Positions 56,185 to 64,000 of a DNA stretch of 64,000 nucleotides are shown in pieces; within the stretch, counting starts at the first letter, position 1; every line of letters starts with the position of its first letter. The notes beneath the pieces are model-generated. The model was given only the letters and a program-made list of their open reading frames with translations, was not told where the DNA came from and did no database searches. The DNA comes from Pseudomonas sp. NFACC02 (GTDB taxonomy: Bacteria; Pseudomonadota; Gammaproteobacteria; Pseudomonadales; Pseudomonadaceae): the NCBI RefSeq assembly GCF_900110765.1, contig NZ_FOEO01000002.1, forward strand, positions 124,001 through 188,000, read 5' to 3'. The position numbers and the translations under genes were made by a program.

Positions 56185-56980
56185 AATGGGCGCGCAGTTT
56201 AACAGTTAGAAGGTTCAAGCTGTAGGCGCCTGACCATGTTCCGGATAGCGTGCCGTGTATGAGGTCCCGTGCCCGAACCTCGAACTAAGTGGCAATGAGA
56301 CATCACTCTGGGCAACTTCGCCGCTTTGGCAGAATTGATAAACGGCATGCTCGCGCTTGAATCCGTACTAACGGCCGTCAGGAAGGTGCAATGTTTCGGA
56401 CACCACGACCGGAAGCACGATGTCGGGATCCAAGCGGCGTGCCAGACGCCTCCCGTCCAGTCACATGATTAAACAAGCGCGTATTTACTGATTATCCCAC
56501 GCAATAAAACGCTCGCTTACTTGCATAAGGCCTTTACAGTTTGGAACAAGTCGACAAGTACAAAAACACCAACAAGACTGAACAATGATAATAAAGAAAG
56601 CATGATGACAATGACGCATTCAATCTCGTGCACGCACTCACTTCAGAAGTCACCCTTTAATAGGCAGTGGAAAAACCAGACCCAGGCAAAAGTAGCTCGG
56701 ACAGTTCCACCTCGACATCTAATTGAACAAGCCTCATCCAAGGGCGATCTCAATCATTCGTAAACCCCAGTATTTACAAGCGTTAGCGCCCATCCCACCG
56801 CATCTTTTTTTGACGCCATTAATTCTCCACCCCTCTCATTAAGTTTCTATCGATGCAACTAAAAAACCGCACGCAATTTGACGCCAATAAAAATAATTAA
56901 ATTATTTTTAAGTTCGTAGTGGCAAAGTGAATTTATTCCTATATAACAATTACCAACTCTGCATCACCGGCCCTACAAAC
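56185..56980. other. AT-rich region upstream of the curli operon, no confident gene
   Basis: About 800 bases without a convincing gene. From about 56460 the composition becomes clearly AT-rich compared with the flanks. A frame at about 56603-56763 (MMTMTHSISCTHSLQ...) has a poor ribosome site and no family. Two copies of TTTGACGCCA(A/T)TAA lie at 56809 and 56877, 68 bases apart; the second is followed after a 17-base spacer by ATTATT, a plausible -35/-10 pair for csgE. On the minus strand at about 56218-56460 two protein-like stretches are separated by a TAG at 56368-56370, possibly a decayed gene. Confidence 0.45.
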
Positions 56981-57424
56981 ATGAAGTGCTCACGCGTTAT
57001 TTGCGTTTTGATCGTACAACTGTGCGCGGCATCCACACTCTTTGCACAAACGAGCGTGAACAGTTCTGCGACCGTCGATCAACACCGCACACTCAATCGC
57101 CGGGATGTAGGCGGCCTGGTGATCGGCCAGACCATGACCATGGCCGGTCGTGCTTTCTACGACAGTTTTGCCAGTGCGTGGCGCGACAAGGACGAGGACG
57201 GGACCTTCACCGTCGCCATCAGTGAGCGCCCGACCGCGCGCCTGGGCAGTCAGGTGTTCGTCGACTACGGCAACCGCCGCCTGTTCTCGATGTTTCTGCC
57301 ACCTAACCGTACGTTGATTCCCGCCATCGGGGCTGACGCTGCAACGCAGGTTTACCAGGCGATTCTCGATTACCAACTCGCACAATTTTTTGGCGACCCG
57401 GACCTGGGCCGCGACGAACTATGA
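56981..57424 (+). CDS. csgE: Curli secretion specificity factor CsgE
   Basis: A 147-residue periplasmic adaptor that targets curlin subunits to the CsgG pore. Signal peptide MKCSRVICVLIVQLCAASTLFAQ. The CsgE domain shows DVGGLVIGQTMTMAGRAFYDSF, RPTARLGSQVFVDYGNRRLFSMFLPPNR and QAILDYQLAQFF. Start chosen at the ATG of MKCSRV, giving a clean signal peptide; no strong ribosome site is visible, and a GTG 18 codons earlier is possible. It is the first gene of the operon and its stop overlaps an ATG of csgF (ATGA). Confidence 0.92.
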   Translation: MKCSRVICVLIVQLCAASTLFAQTSVNSSATVDQHRTLNRRDVGGLVIGQTMTMAGRAFYDSFASAWRDKDEDGTFTVAISERPTARLGSQVFVDYGNRRLFSMFLPPNRTLIPAIGADAATQVYQAILDYQLAQFFGDPDLGRDEL

Positions 57425-57435
57425 AAGGTATGGAT

Positions 57436-57864
57436 ATGCAGCGCATTTCACTGGCCGTAGTCAGCCTGGCACTTGTGTCCAGCGCCTTTGTCAACGCCCA
57501 CGCCAGCGAGCTGGCTTATGTTCCCAACAACCCGTCATTCGGTGGCAACCCGCTGAACGGCCCCGTGCTGTTGAACCAGGCGCAGGCGCAAAACCACTTC
57601 ACAGAGAAGTCGTCGTCATCCGGTGCATCGGGACAGACCGCCCTGACGCAATTCAACAGCATGTTGCAGAGCGCCATTCTCAGTCGGGTCTCGTCAGCCG
57701 TGACCTCCAGTATCGTCGGCGCTAACGGCCAACTGGTGCCCGGGATCGTTGAGACCACCGACTTCCGGATCTCGATCACCAACCTTCAAGGTGGGCTGCT
57801 GCAGATTGTCACCACCGACAAGAACACCGGCCAGACCACCCAGTTTCAAGTGAATCAACCGTAA
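57436..57864 (+). CDS. csgF: Curli nucleation/anchoring factor CsgF
   Basis: A 142-residue extracellular protein that couples the CsgG pore to the nucleator CsgB. Signal peptide MQRISLAVVSLALVSSAFV ends near NAHASE. The mature N-terminus ELAYVPNNPSFGGNPLNGP contains the conserved NPxFGG motif that inserts into CsgG. The C-terminal DFRISITNLQGGLLQIVTTD is also typical. Start chosen at the third ATG, with AAGG 7 bases upstream; the ATG at 57421 that overlaps the csgE stop is the alternative. Confidence 0.93.
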   Translation: MQRISLAVVSLALVSSAFVNAHASELAYVPNNPSFGGNPLNGPVLLNQAQAQNHFTEKSSSSGASGQTALTQFNSMLQSAILSRVSSAVTSSIVGANGQLVPGIVETTDFRISITNLQGGLLQIVTTDKNTGQTTQFQVNQP

Positions 57865-57926
57865 GACCTGCCGCAAGAAAATTTGCAACACCCCAAAACC
57901 AAGTACAAAACTGAAAAAGGAAGATC

Positions 57927-58952
57927 ATGATGCACGCACGTAAATCCCTTCTGTCTCTCGCTGTCCTGGTGGCTCTCTCTGGCGCGGCCATGGCTGACAA
58001 CAGTACCGTCAACACCACCCAGGACGGTTCCAGCAACGCCCTGAACGTCGACCAGCAAGGCGCGACCCAGTCGACCGTCAACATTAACCAGAAAGGCAGC
58101 CAGAACACCGCCGGCATTCCTGCTGCCGGTCGTTACTCCGGTGCAGCGATCAGCCAGACCGCGACCTACAGCACCCTGAATATCAATCAGAACGGTGCTT
58201 ACAACAGCGCGGCTGCCAAACAGTCCGGCAACAACAACTCCGGCGTAATCACTCAGAGCGGCGGTTCCTACACATTGGGTCAGTCGGCGACACTGGATCA
58301 GTCCTCGGCGTACAACACGGCAACCATCGGTCAGCAGTCCAATACCCGCACCAGCGCCAGCATCACCCAGGGCAACGGCAACAACAACACGGCCTCGACC
58401 TCGCAGACCGGTAACAACACCATTGTCAGTGCGGCGCTTACTCAGTCGGGCAACTACAACCTTGGCGCCATCTCGCAACAGGGCAATCAAAGCAACGTGG
58501 CCGCCAGCCTGAGCCAGACCGGCAACGCCAACACCGGTACTGTTTCTCAGCAAAACAGCCGCATCTACACCTCGGCCAGCCTGCAACAGAACGGCAACAA
58601 CAACCTGGGTAACGTTCAACAGAGCGGTGCCACCAATAGCACTGCCACCGCCACCCAGCGCGGCGACTACAACACCGCCAGCCTGTACCAGAGCGGCGAC
58701 TCACATGACGCTTACGTGCAACAACGCGGCGACAACAACTACGCGTACAGCACTCAGACCGGCAGCTACAACGAAGAATCCCTGCTGCAAACCGGCAACA
58801 ACAACCGCGCGACCGTCAGCCAGACCGGCTCCAGTTCGGGCTACTTCAGCGCTGCCAACGTGGTGGGCGTGACTCAATCGGGCAACAACATGGTCGCCAA
58901 CGTCAGCCAGTCTGGCGGTGGCGGCAACGTCGCAGCTGTCTACCAACACTAA
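57927..58952 (+). CDS. csgA: Long major curlin subunit (CsgA-like)
   Basis: A 341-residue secreted amyloid subunit. Signal peptide MMHARKSLLSLAVLVALSGA ends near AMADN. The rest is a run of about a dozen or more imperfect curlin repeats of the form S-x5-Q-x-G-x-x-N-x5-Q (for example LNVDQQGATQSTVNINQKGS, ASLSQTGNANTGTVSQ, YNEESLLQTGNNNRATVSQ). E. coli CsgA has 151 residues and five repeats, so this subunit is more than twice as long. AAGGAAG lies just before the start. It is followed by a terminator before csgG. Confidence 0.92.
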   Translation: MMHARKSLLSLAVLVALSGAAMADNSTVNTTQDGSSNALNVDQQGATQSTVNINQKGSQNTAGIPAAGRYSGAAISQTATYSTLNINQNGAYNSAAAKQSGNNNSGVITQSGGSYTLGQSATLDQSSAYNTATIGQQSNTRTSASITQGNGNNNTASTSQTGNNTIVSAALTQSGNYNLGAISQQGNQSNVAASLSQTGNANTGTVSQQNSRIYTSASLQQNGNNNLGNVQQSGATNSTATATQRGDYNTASLYQSGDSHDAYVQQRGDNNYAYSTQTGSYNEESLLQTGNNNRATVSQTGSSSGYFSAANVVGVTQSGNNMVANVSQSGGGGNVAAVYQH

Positions 58953-58961
58953 GATGCCTTA

Positions 58962-58992
58962 CCCCGCCGGTGAGCCGGCGGGGTTTTCTTTG
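58962..58992 (+). terminator. Terminator between csgA and csgG
   Basis: A 9-base GC stem (CCCCGCCGG / CCGGCGGGG) with TGAG loop and TTTTCTTTG tail, 10 bases after the csgA stop. csgG starts 15 bases beyond and has no separate promoter in sight, so this is probably a partial terminator that keeps csgA message in excess. Confidence 0.88.
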
Positions 58993-59006
58993 TAGGAAGA
59001 ATAAGA

Positions 59007-59909
59007 ATGCGCGTCCGTTCGTTTACATTGATTGTCTCTGCCGTAATGCTAATCGCCGGCTGCGCCACTTCGCGTCCTGCAGCGACCATCTCGCCCGCTA
59101 CACTGTCGCCACCGACACAGAGCCTTCGCGATCTGACACACCTACCCGCCCCTGCGGGCCCTATCAGCGTTGCCGTGTACGGCTTGCGTGACCAGACCGG
59201 TCAATACAAACCGTCACCCGACAGCTCGTTTTCCACCTCAGTGACTCAGGGCGCCGCGTCGCTGCTGATCACTGCGTTGCGCGATTCGCGCTGGTTCAGA
59301 CCGGTCGAACGCGAAAACCTGCAAGACCTGCTGACCGAGCGCAAAATCATCCGCGCACTGGAGCAGCCGCAAGACCAGTCCCAAGTTCAACTGCCCGCCC
59401 TACGACCTGCCAACATGATCATCGAAGGCGCGATCGTCGCGTACGAAAGTAACGTCAGGACTGGCGGCATCGGCGTTCGCTACCTCGGTGTCGGGCCGTC
59501 CGAACTCTATCGCCAGGACCAGGTGACGGTGAACCTGCGGGCAATCGACATCCGGACCGGCGACATCATTCAGAGCATCACCACCACCAAGACCGTGTTC
59601 TCGATCCAGGTCGACTTTGGCATCTTCCGCTTCGTTTCGCTCAAGCACTTGCTGGAAGTGGAAACAGGCCTGTCGCGCAACGAACCGGTGCAGCAATGCG
59701 TGCGTGAAGCGATCGAAACCGCGCTGATCCACATGATTGCCCAAGGTGCCCGCGACGGCAGCTGGAACCTCAAGAACCCTGACGATCTGAACAAGCCGTT
59801 GTTGCAAAGCTATCTGCAGAGCTATGACGAACAAATGTCCACGGCGCCGATGGCTGAAGCCGACAAGGCGCTGCTGCCAACTGGAGACAAGAATGTCATT
59901 CAAAAATAA
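59007..59909 (+). CDS. csgG: Curli secretion channel lipoprotein CsgG
   Basis: A 300-residue outer-membrane lipoprotein forming the nonameric curlin export pore. Lipobox LIAGC at residues 16-20. The CsgG domain is clear: PISVAVYGLRDQTGQYKPSP, FSTSVTQGAASLLITALRDSRWF, PVERENLQDLLTERKIIRA, ANMIIEGAIVAYESNVRTGG and DIIQSITTTKTVFSIQVDFGIFRF. It overlaps csgB by 17 bases. Confidence 0.95.
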   Translation: MRVRSFTLIVSAVMLIAGCATSRPAATISPATLSPPTQSLRDLTHLPAPAGPISVAVYGLRDQTGQYKPSPDSSFSTSVTQGAASLLITALRDSRWFRPVERENLQDLLTERKIIRALEQPQDQSQVQLPALRPANMIIEGAIVAYESNVRTGGIGVRYLGVGPSELYRQDQVTVNLRAIDIRTGDIIQSITTTKTVFSIQVDFGIFRFVSLKHLLEVETGLSRNEPVQQCVREAIETALIHMIAQGARDGSWNLKNPDDLNKPLLQSYLQSYDEQMSTAPMAEADKALLPTGDKNVIQK

Positions 59910-60408
59910 CAAGGGTCGAAACGGCGTGCTGCTGGCGGCTTTGCTGCTTGGCAGCACCCTCTGCCAGGCTGCCGATCTGGTGCGCGAAGATCGCTACGCC
60001 GACATTACAGTGGGCAACAGCGTCGCGACGATTTCGCAAATCGGGTCCTACAACAAGACGCGGGTCGATCAGAGCGGTGCCTCGCAACGGATGGTGCAGA
60101 GTCAGGTGGGCAGTCGCAACCAGGCGGTCATCAACCAGAGCGGCGCGAACAATTCGATCACTGCGCAGCAGAACGGCTCGGGTAACACCACCCTGGTCAA
60201 CCAGTCGGGCAATCAAAACCAGACCGGCGTCGCGCAGCACGGCACCGACAACACGGCGGACGTGGTGCAGACCGGCGCCTATAATCAGGCATTCGTCGGG
60301 CAATACGGACAGTCCAACCAGGCCACTGTGAACCAGGCCGGATTCGGCGGTACGGTGTCGGTGACCCAATACGGCGATAACATGAAAGCCAGCGCGACAC
60401 AGAGGTAG
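59893..60408 (+). CDS. csgB: Minor curlin / nucleator CsgB
   Basis: A 171-residue secreted curlin-repeat protein. Start at MSFKNNKG with GGAG 6-9 bases upstream, inside the end of csgG. Signal peptide about VLLAALLLGSTLCQAAD. Five or so curlin repeats follow (ATISQIGSYNKTRVDQSG, QAVINQSGANNSITAQQNG, QAFVGQYGQSNQATVNQ). The last repeat ends YGDNMKASATQR, with basic C-terminus like E. coli CsgB, which anchors fibres to the cell. It is shorter than the major subunit, which supports the nucleator role. Confidence 0.9.
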   Translation: MSFKNNKGRNGVLLAALLLGSTLCQAADLVREDRYADITVGNSVATISQIGSYNKTRVDQSGASQRMVQSQVGSRNQAVINQSGANNSITAQQNGSGNTTLVNQSGNQNQTGVAQHGTDNTADVVQTGAYNQAFVGQYGQSNQATVNQAGFGGTVSVTQYGDNMKASATQR

Positions 60409-60413
60409 ACCTG

Positions 60414-60722
60414 ATGATGGACGTGTCCCAACTGGCAGTATCCATCGATGCCCAGCGCCATGGCGCGATGGTGGTCATTCGCCCGCACATCGAAAATCCG
60501 GTGCCGCTGACGCTGCAATACCGCATGACGGTCAACCAGAAAAGCATGAATGGAACGTCGAGCATCAACCAGCAAGGCGACGTGCAGAGCGGTGTTCCGG
60601 CCAACAGCGTGAGTTTGAACCTGCCTGCGGGGGGGACTTGTCAGGTGCATCTGCAGGTGTTTCAAGAGAACACGCTGGTGAAAGAGGTTGATAGTGCGTG
60701 CGGGGCTGCTGGTAGTCAGTGA
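60414..60722 (+). CDS. CsgC/CsgH-like curli chaperone
   Basis: A 102-residue protein in the position of csgC, 5 bases after csgB. It has a beta-rich pattern with YRMTVNQKSMNGTSSINQQG and the following PANSVSLNLPAGGTCQVHLQVF, which resembles CsgH, the alphaproteobacterial counterpart of CsgC that stops curlin from forming amyloid in the periplasm. Two cysteines (TCQV and SACG) could pair. No clear signal peptide is seen at the chosen start, which would be needed for a periplasmic role; this is the main doubt. Confidence 0.7.
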   Translation: MMDVSQLAVSIDAQRHGAMVVIRPHIENPVPLTLQYRMTVNQKSMNGTSSINQQGDVQSGVPANSVSLNLPAGGTCQVHLQVFQENTLVKEVDSACGAAGSQ

Positions 60723-60856
60723 CTACAAAATGCGCGTTGTGCCGCCCATGTGGAAAAAGTTAAATGTGGCCTATCCGACAAGGCCGGATTCACGGCCAAC
60801 CGCCTACGCCTGCAAGAAGCCACAACAGGCGTGATCCCAAATTGCGGCATAAAAAA

Positions 60857-60878
60857 ACCCGCCGAAGCGGGTCGTTTT
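60857..60878 (+). terminator. Terminator after the curli operon
   Basis: A 6-base stem ACCCGC / GCGGGT with CGAA loop, followed by CGTTTTT and preceded by a run of seven A, so it could act in both directions. The 347-base gap around it (60723-61069) has no convincing gene. Confidence 0.75.
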
Positions 60879-61069
60879 TCAGTTCAAGACCATTCCAACG
60901 TCCTGTCGGCAGCGCTCCGCGCCATGGCTGATCATCCGTGATCTCCGAAGCGGTTCCTTCGCTTCAGTTGATGGATCCAATGTAACCCTCAAATGTTTCA
61001 GTTGATAGGGCGAGTTCGCCTCAGACTGTGTAAGCCTTTGGCTATAGCCTCAGTCACCGATGCTCCGCT

Positions 61070-62782
61070 TCAATTGCCCAAGGCCGACGCCACCGCCTGC
61101 ATCCACAGCGCCACCGCGTACGCCCCTGGATCGACATGCCCCAGCGCGCGCTCACCAATATAGGAAGAACGCCCCTTGCCTGGCAGCATCGTGCGCGTCG
61201 CCTCAGCACCGATCTCTGCCGCAATCGCCATCTGCAACGCCGCATCGGCCGCAGCCACCCCGTTGACGTGCGACGAAAGCGCCGCCGCCGCGGGAATCAG
61301 CGCGTCCAGCATCGTTCTGTCTCCCGCACTGGCACCGCCAAGCCTGACCATTGCGTCACACCCCGCTTGCAATGCCTCGGCCCACGCGCCCACAGAACCC
61401 GGCTCGGCGTGTTCCGAAAGCACCACACCCGCACGCAGAACGAAAACGGCATACAGCGGGCCCGACGTCCCTCCCAAGGCCCGTCGCAGAATCGCTGAAA
61501 GCTGTTGCAAGGCCGCCGCTGGCCGCTCCAGCGCGAGCGATTCAAGTGCGGCATCGATGGCTCGGGCGCCTCTTGCCAGACTGATGCCGATATCACCGTC
61601 ACCCACCACTGAGTCAAGCTCCGTCAGCACCGGTTCGTTCTGCTGAAACGCCTGGCTGACAGCCTTCAGCACCGTCTTCATGACTTCAGCGTGGTCTGAC
61701 GACCAGGACGGGCCCATGAACGCATGCTGCTCCGTGGTGCTCACCACCGGCACTCGGGACACGGCAGCAATGGGCGTCGTCATGCCCCGCCATGCCGTCG
61801 CGTCCGTCGGCGCCTTGAGTCGCATCAGCAGTGAGTCATCGACACGCAGAATTGACAGCGAACACCCTGCCATCTCAAGAGCCGTCAGAAACGTGCCCAC
61901 CATGACCGCCTCGACCCGCAGTCCCTGTGCCACGCACACCAACAATGCCCGACGTGCCACGATGTCCAGCTCTTGAGCCGCCGTACCGCCGAGGTTGTTG
62001 ACCATCAGTGCGATACGCTCACCGGCCTTCAGTTCACCTTGCTCGACAATGCGCGCCAACAGCACATCGACCATCTCGTCTGCCGTCTGAATGCGGCCAC
62101 GGCGCACGCCGCTTTCTCCGTGAATGCCCAGGCCATACTCGACCTCATCGTCGCCCAGGTGAAACCCCGGTTTCCCGGCCGCCGGCACCGTACAGGCACT
62201 GAGTGCCAGGCCCATGCTGAACAACCCCGCTGCCGCCCGCTCCGCTTCGGCCCTGACCTGCGCCAGCGTGAGCCCGGCCTCTGCCGCCGCGCCCGCGACC
62301 TTGTGAATGAATACGGTTCCGGCAATGCCCCGCCGCCCGACCTGCCCCCCCTGATTATCCAGCGCGACATCATCACCGACGACCAGCATATCGACCTCGA
62401 CGCCCGCCGACCTGGCGATTTCCGCCGCCAACCCGAAGTTGAGCCGATCACCGGTGTAGTTCTTGACGATCAGCAACACGCCCGCCGGTCCGGCGAGCGT
62501 CATGATTGCCTTCAGGACAGCGTCGACGCTCGGCGACGTGAATACGGGTCCTGTGACGGCGGCCGTGAGCATGCCGCTGCAGACATAGCCGCCATGCGCG
62601 GGCTCATGACCTGCGCCGCCGCCCGAGATGATGCTGACTTTCCCGCGCTCGCCGAGCGCCTGATAATCCCGGCGAACCACAATGTTTTCCCCTTCCAGCA
62701 GCGCCAGCCGCTGATCGGCCAGCACAGCGCCCTCCAACATCTCATCGACGACACCCAGCGGGTCATTGATCAGTTTCTTCAT
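61070..62782 (-). CDS. ATP-dependent dihydroxyacetone kinase (DhaK-DhaL fusion)
   Basis: A 570-residue two-domain kinase that phosphorylates dihydroxyacetone to dihydroxyacetone phosphate. The N-terminal DhaK domain (about 1-330) has ISGGGAGHEPAHGGYV, the GDRLNFGLA loop and the substrate-binding His221 in GLGIHGESG. The C-terminal DhaL domain (about 360-570) has VVGDGDIGISLARG for Mg-ATP and GGTSGPLYAVF. The fusion is the ATP-using form known from Citrobacter and eukaryotes, not the PTS-linked form with separate DhaK, DhaL and DhaM. It faces the curli operon tail to tail. Confidence 0.93.
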   Translation of the reverse strand: MKKLINDPLGVVDEMLEGAVLADQRLALLEGENIVVRRDYQALGERGKVSIISGGGAGHEPAHGGYVCSGMLTAAVTGPVFTSPSVDAVLKAIMTLAGPAGVLLIVKNYTGDRLNFGLAAEIARSAGVEVDMLVVGDDVALDNQGGQVGRRGIAGTVFIHKVAGAAAEAGLTLAQVRAEAERAAAGLFSMGLALSACTVPAAGKPGFHLGDDEVEYGLGIHGESGVRRGRIQTADEMVDVLLARIVEQGELKAGERIALMVNNLGGTAAQELDIVARRALLVCVAQGLRVEAVMVGTFLTALEMAGCSLSILRVDDSLLMRLKAPTDATAWRGMTTPIAAVSRVPVVSTTEQHAFMGPSWSSDHAEVMKTVLKAVSQAFQQNEPVLTELDSVVGDGDIGISLARGARAIDAALESLALERPAAALQQLSAILRRALGGTSGPLYAVFVLRAGVVLSEHAEPGSVGAWAEALQAGCDAMVRLGGASAGDRTMLDALIPAAAALSSHVNGVAAADAALQMAIAAEIGAEATRTMLPGKGRSSYIGERALGHVDPGAYAVALWMQAVASALGN

Positions 62783-63081
62783 GGTGATGATCCCTTTCGC
62801 CTGAATCGGTCAGACCACAATAGACGACCGTGCAGGGAACAACCTGTCGCTTGCGGGCTCCAACGAGTCTGGATCGAGTATCCGCCCTCCTCGGGAACCG
62901 ATAACCACGCCCTCTGACTGACGGCCCAAACGTCAGGTATTGTCTGGATCGTGGCTGAAGCACAGGTCTGCTGTTTGCGCAAACGCGGGCCTCTAGATCA
63001 GCGTGTTTGTTGCGGTTTGCGCCCTTGAGTGACCGGCGGCGCTCGGGTAATGTCATCACACCCACAGGACAGAGCACGCTC

Positions 63082-64000
63082 ATGACTTCCAAGCTGGAAC
63101 AACTCAAAAAATTCACCACTGTCGTTGCCGATACCGGCGATTTCGGCGCCATTGAAAAGCTCAAGCCGGTGGATGCCACCACCAACCCGTCCCTGCTGCT
63201 CAAGGCGGGTTCGAGCGATAGCAACGCTGATCGTCTGAAAGAAGCCTTCAGCGGCTCCAAGGGCGACATCAATCTGGCGAGCGACCGTTTTGCTGTCGCC
63301 ATTGGTCGCGAGATCCTCAAAGTCGTGCCGGGCCGCGTTTCCACCGAAGTGGACGCCCGCATCTCTTTCGACACCCAGGCCTGTATCGCGCGCGCCGAGC
63401 GTATCGTCGGCCTGTATGAAGATTTCGGTGTCGGTCGCGACCGCATCCTGATCAAGCTCGCGTCGACCTGGGAAGGCATCAAGGCAGCCGAGCAACTGGA
63501 GAAAAAAGGCATCCAGTGCAACCTGACCCTGCTGTTCTCCTTCGCCCAGGCCCAGGCGTGTGCTGACGCTGGCGTGTTCCTGATTTCCCCGTTCGTCGGT
63601 CGCATCTACGACTGGTACAAGAAAGCCGAAGGCAAGGATTACGTCGGTGCCGAAGACCCGGGCGTCAAGTCCGTCACCCGCATCTACAACTACTACAAGG
63701 CCAATGACTACAAGACCGTGGTCATGGGTGCCAGCTTCCGTAACCTGAGCCAGATCGAAGAACTGGCGGGCTGCGACCGTCTGACCATCAGCCCGGACCT
63801 GCTGCAGAAGCTGTCTGAAGACACCGGGACCCTGGTGCAGAAACTCAAACCGGGTAACGGCGGCGAGCCACGTCAGACCCTGAACGAGAGCCAGTTCCGC
63901 TGGGCCTCGAACGAAGATGCAATGGCGACCGAAAAACTGGCCGAAGGCATTCGTCAGTTTGCCCGCGATCAGGAGAAGCTCGAGGCATTGCTCAGCGCCA
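63082..64000 (+). CDS. tal: Transaldolase (3' end cut by window)
   Basis: The first 306 codons of transaldolase, which moves a three-carbon unit between sugar phosphates in the pentose phosphate pathway. Signature segments: [13 protein letters not shown] near residue 30, [20 protein letters not shown] with the Schiff-base lysine, [25 protein letters not shown] and [19 protein letters not shown]. Family members have about 308-320 residues, so only a few codons are missing. The 299-base gap before it (62783-63081) has no gene and presumably holds its promoter. Confidence 0.97.
   Translation, partial: MTSKLEQLKKFTTVVADTGDFGAIEKLKPVDATTNPSLLLKAGSSDSNADRLKEAFSGSKGDINLASDRFAVAIGREILKVVPGRVSTEVDARISFDTQACIARAERIVGLYEDFGVGRDRILIKLASTWEGIKAAEQLEKKGIQCNLTLLFSFAQAQACADAGVFLISPFVGRIYDWYKKAEGKDYVGAEDPGVKSVTRIYNYYKANDYKTVVMGASFRNLSQIEELAGCDRLTISPDLLQKLSEDTGTLVQKLKPGNGGEPRQTLNESQFRWASNEDAMATEKLAEGIRQFARDQEKLEALLSA

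Noticed and set aside
56521-56763. 80-codon open frame before csgE
   Set aside because: It starts only with TTG or a weakly supported internal ATG, has no family, and lies in AT-rich sequence where the control region is expected.
57927-60408. Fap functional amyloid
   Set aside because: The repeats are of the curlin Q-x-G-x-x-N type and CsgE, CsgF and CsgG are unmistakable; no FapC- or FapF-like gene is present.
60750-60941. 63-codon open frame after the curli operon
   Set aside because: It runs through the terminator hairpin, has no ATG start or ribosome site, and has low-complexity composition.

Overview
The window is from a Pseudomonas-type gammaproteobacterium. The signs are high GC coding sequence, Pseudomonas-style REP/REPIN elements between genes, a PvdS-like iron sigma factor with PvdA/PvdE/PvdF/PvdH homologues, a membrane gluconate dehydrogenase, and dusA and tal close together. 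Nothing in the sequence fixes the species.

Layout. 1-2.6 kb (minus): the periplasmic three-component gluconate 2-dehydrogenase operon, with its third gene cut by the window edge. 2.8-4.5 kb (minus): a chemoreceptor with a sCache domain and a FliA-type promoter. 4.6-42.6 kb (minus): a complete siderophore locus. It runs from an ECF sigma factor gene through an ABC exporter, ornithine N5-hydroxylase, two giant NRPS genes, a diaminobutyrate aminotransferase and a TonB-dependent receptor, to an mbtH / aspartyl beta-hydroxylase / hydroxyornithine formyltransferase / fhuF operon. About 1.4 kb of REPIN-type repeats separates the last two parts. 42.9-46.4 kb: a NudK-type Nudix hydrolase, more repeats, an OPT-family transporter and a possible 25-residue membrane peptide. 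46.6-54.4 kb: sugar catabolism, comprising an aldose dehydrogenase-like gene, a XylR regulator, and xylA-xylF-xylG-xylH. 54.5-56.2 kb: a secreted DUF4157-like protein and dusA. 57.0-60.7 kb: a curli-type amyloid operon (csgE, csgF, a 341-residue major curlin, csgG, csgB, csgH/C) behind an AT-rich upstream region. 61.1-64 kb: a fused DhaK-DhaL dihydroxyacetone kinase and transaldolase (3' end cut).

The main result is the siderophore locus. The assembly line is FAAL-ACP-C-A-T-E-C-A-T (first enzyme) followed by C-A-T-E-C-A-T-C-A-T-C-A-T-E-TE (second enzyme), which makes six residues on a fatty acyl start. Specificity codes read by eye are Asp, Dab, Ser, a hydroxyornithine-like pocket, Ser, and the same pocket. 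With the tailoring genes this predicts acyl-D-(beta-OH)Asp-L-Dab-D-Ser-L-(N5-OH,N5-formyl)Orn-L-Ser-D-(N5-OH,N5-formyl)Orn. No tyrosine module or chromophore maturation genes are present, so this is not pyoverdine although it uses pyoverdine-type parts. The composition resembles marine marinobactins, but with formyl in place of acetyl hydroxamates. Regulation is visible: Fur boxes sit before the sigma gene, the hydroxylase gene and the receptor gene, and two promoters share a TAA(A/T)C-N16-CGTC layout like PvdS iron-starvation boxes.

The NRPS genes contain near-identical duplicated adenylation domains in an alternating Ser/Orn pattern. Copies of one ~210 bp repeat lie in inverted orientation on either side of the core biosynthetic genes.
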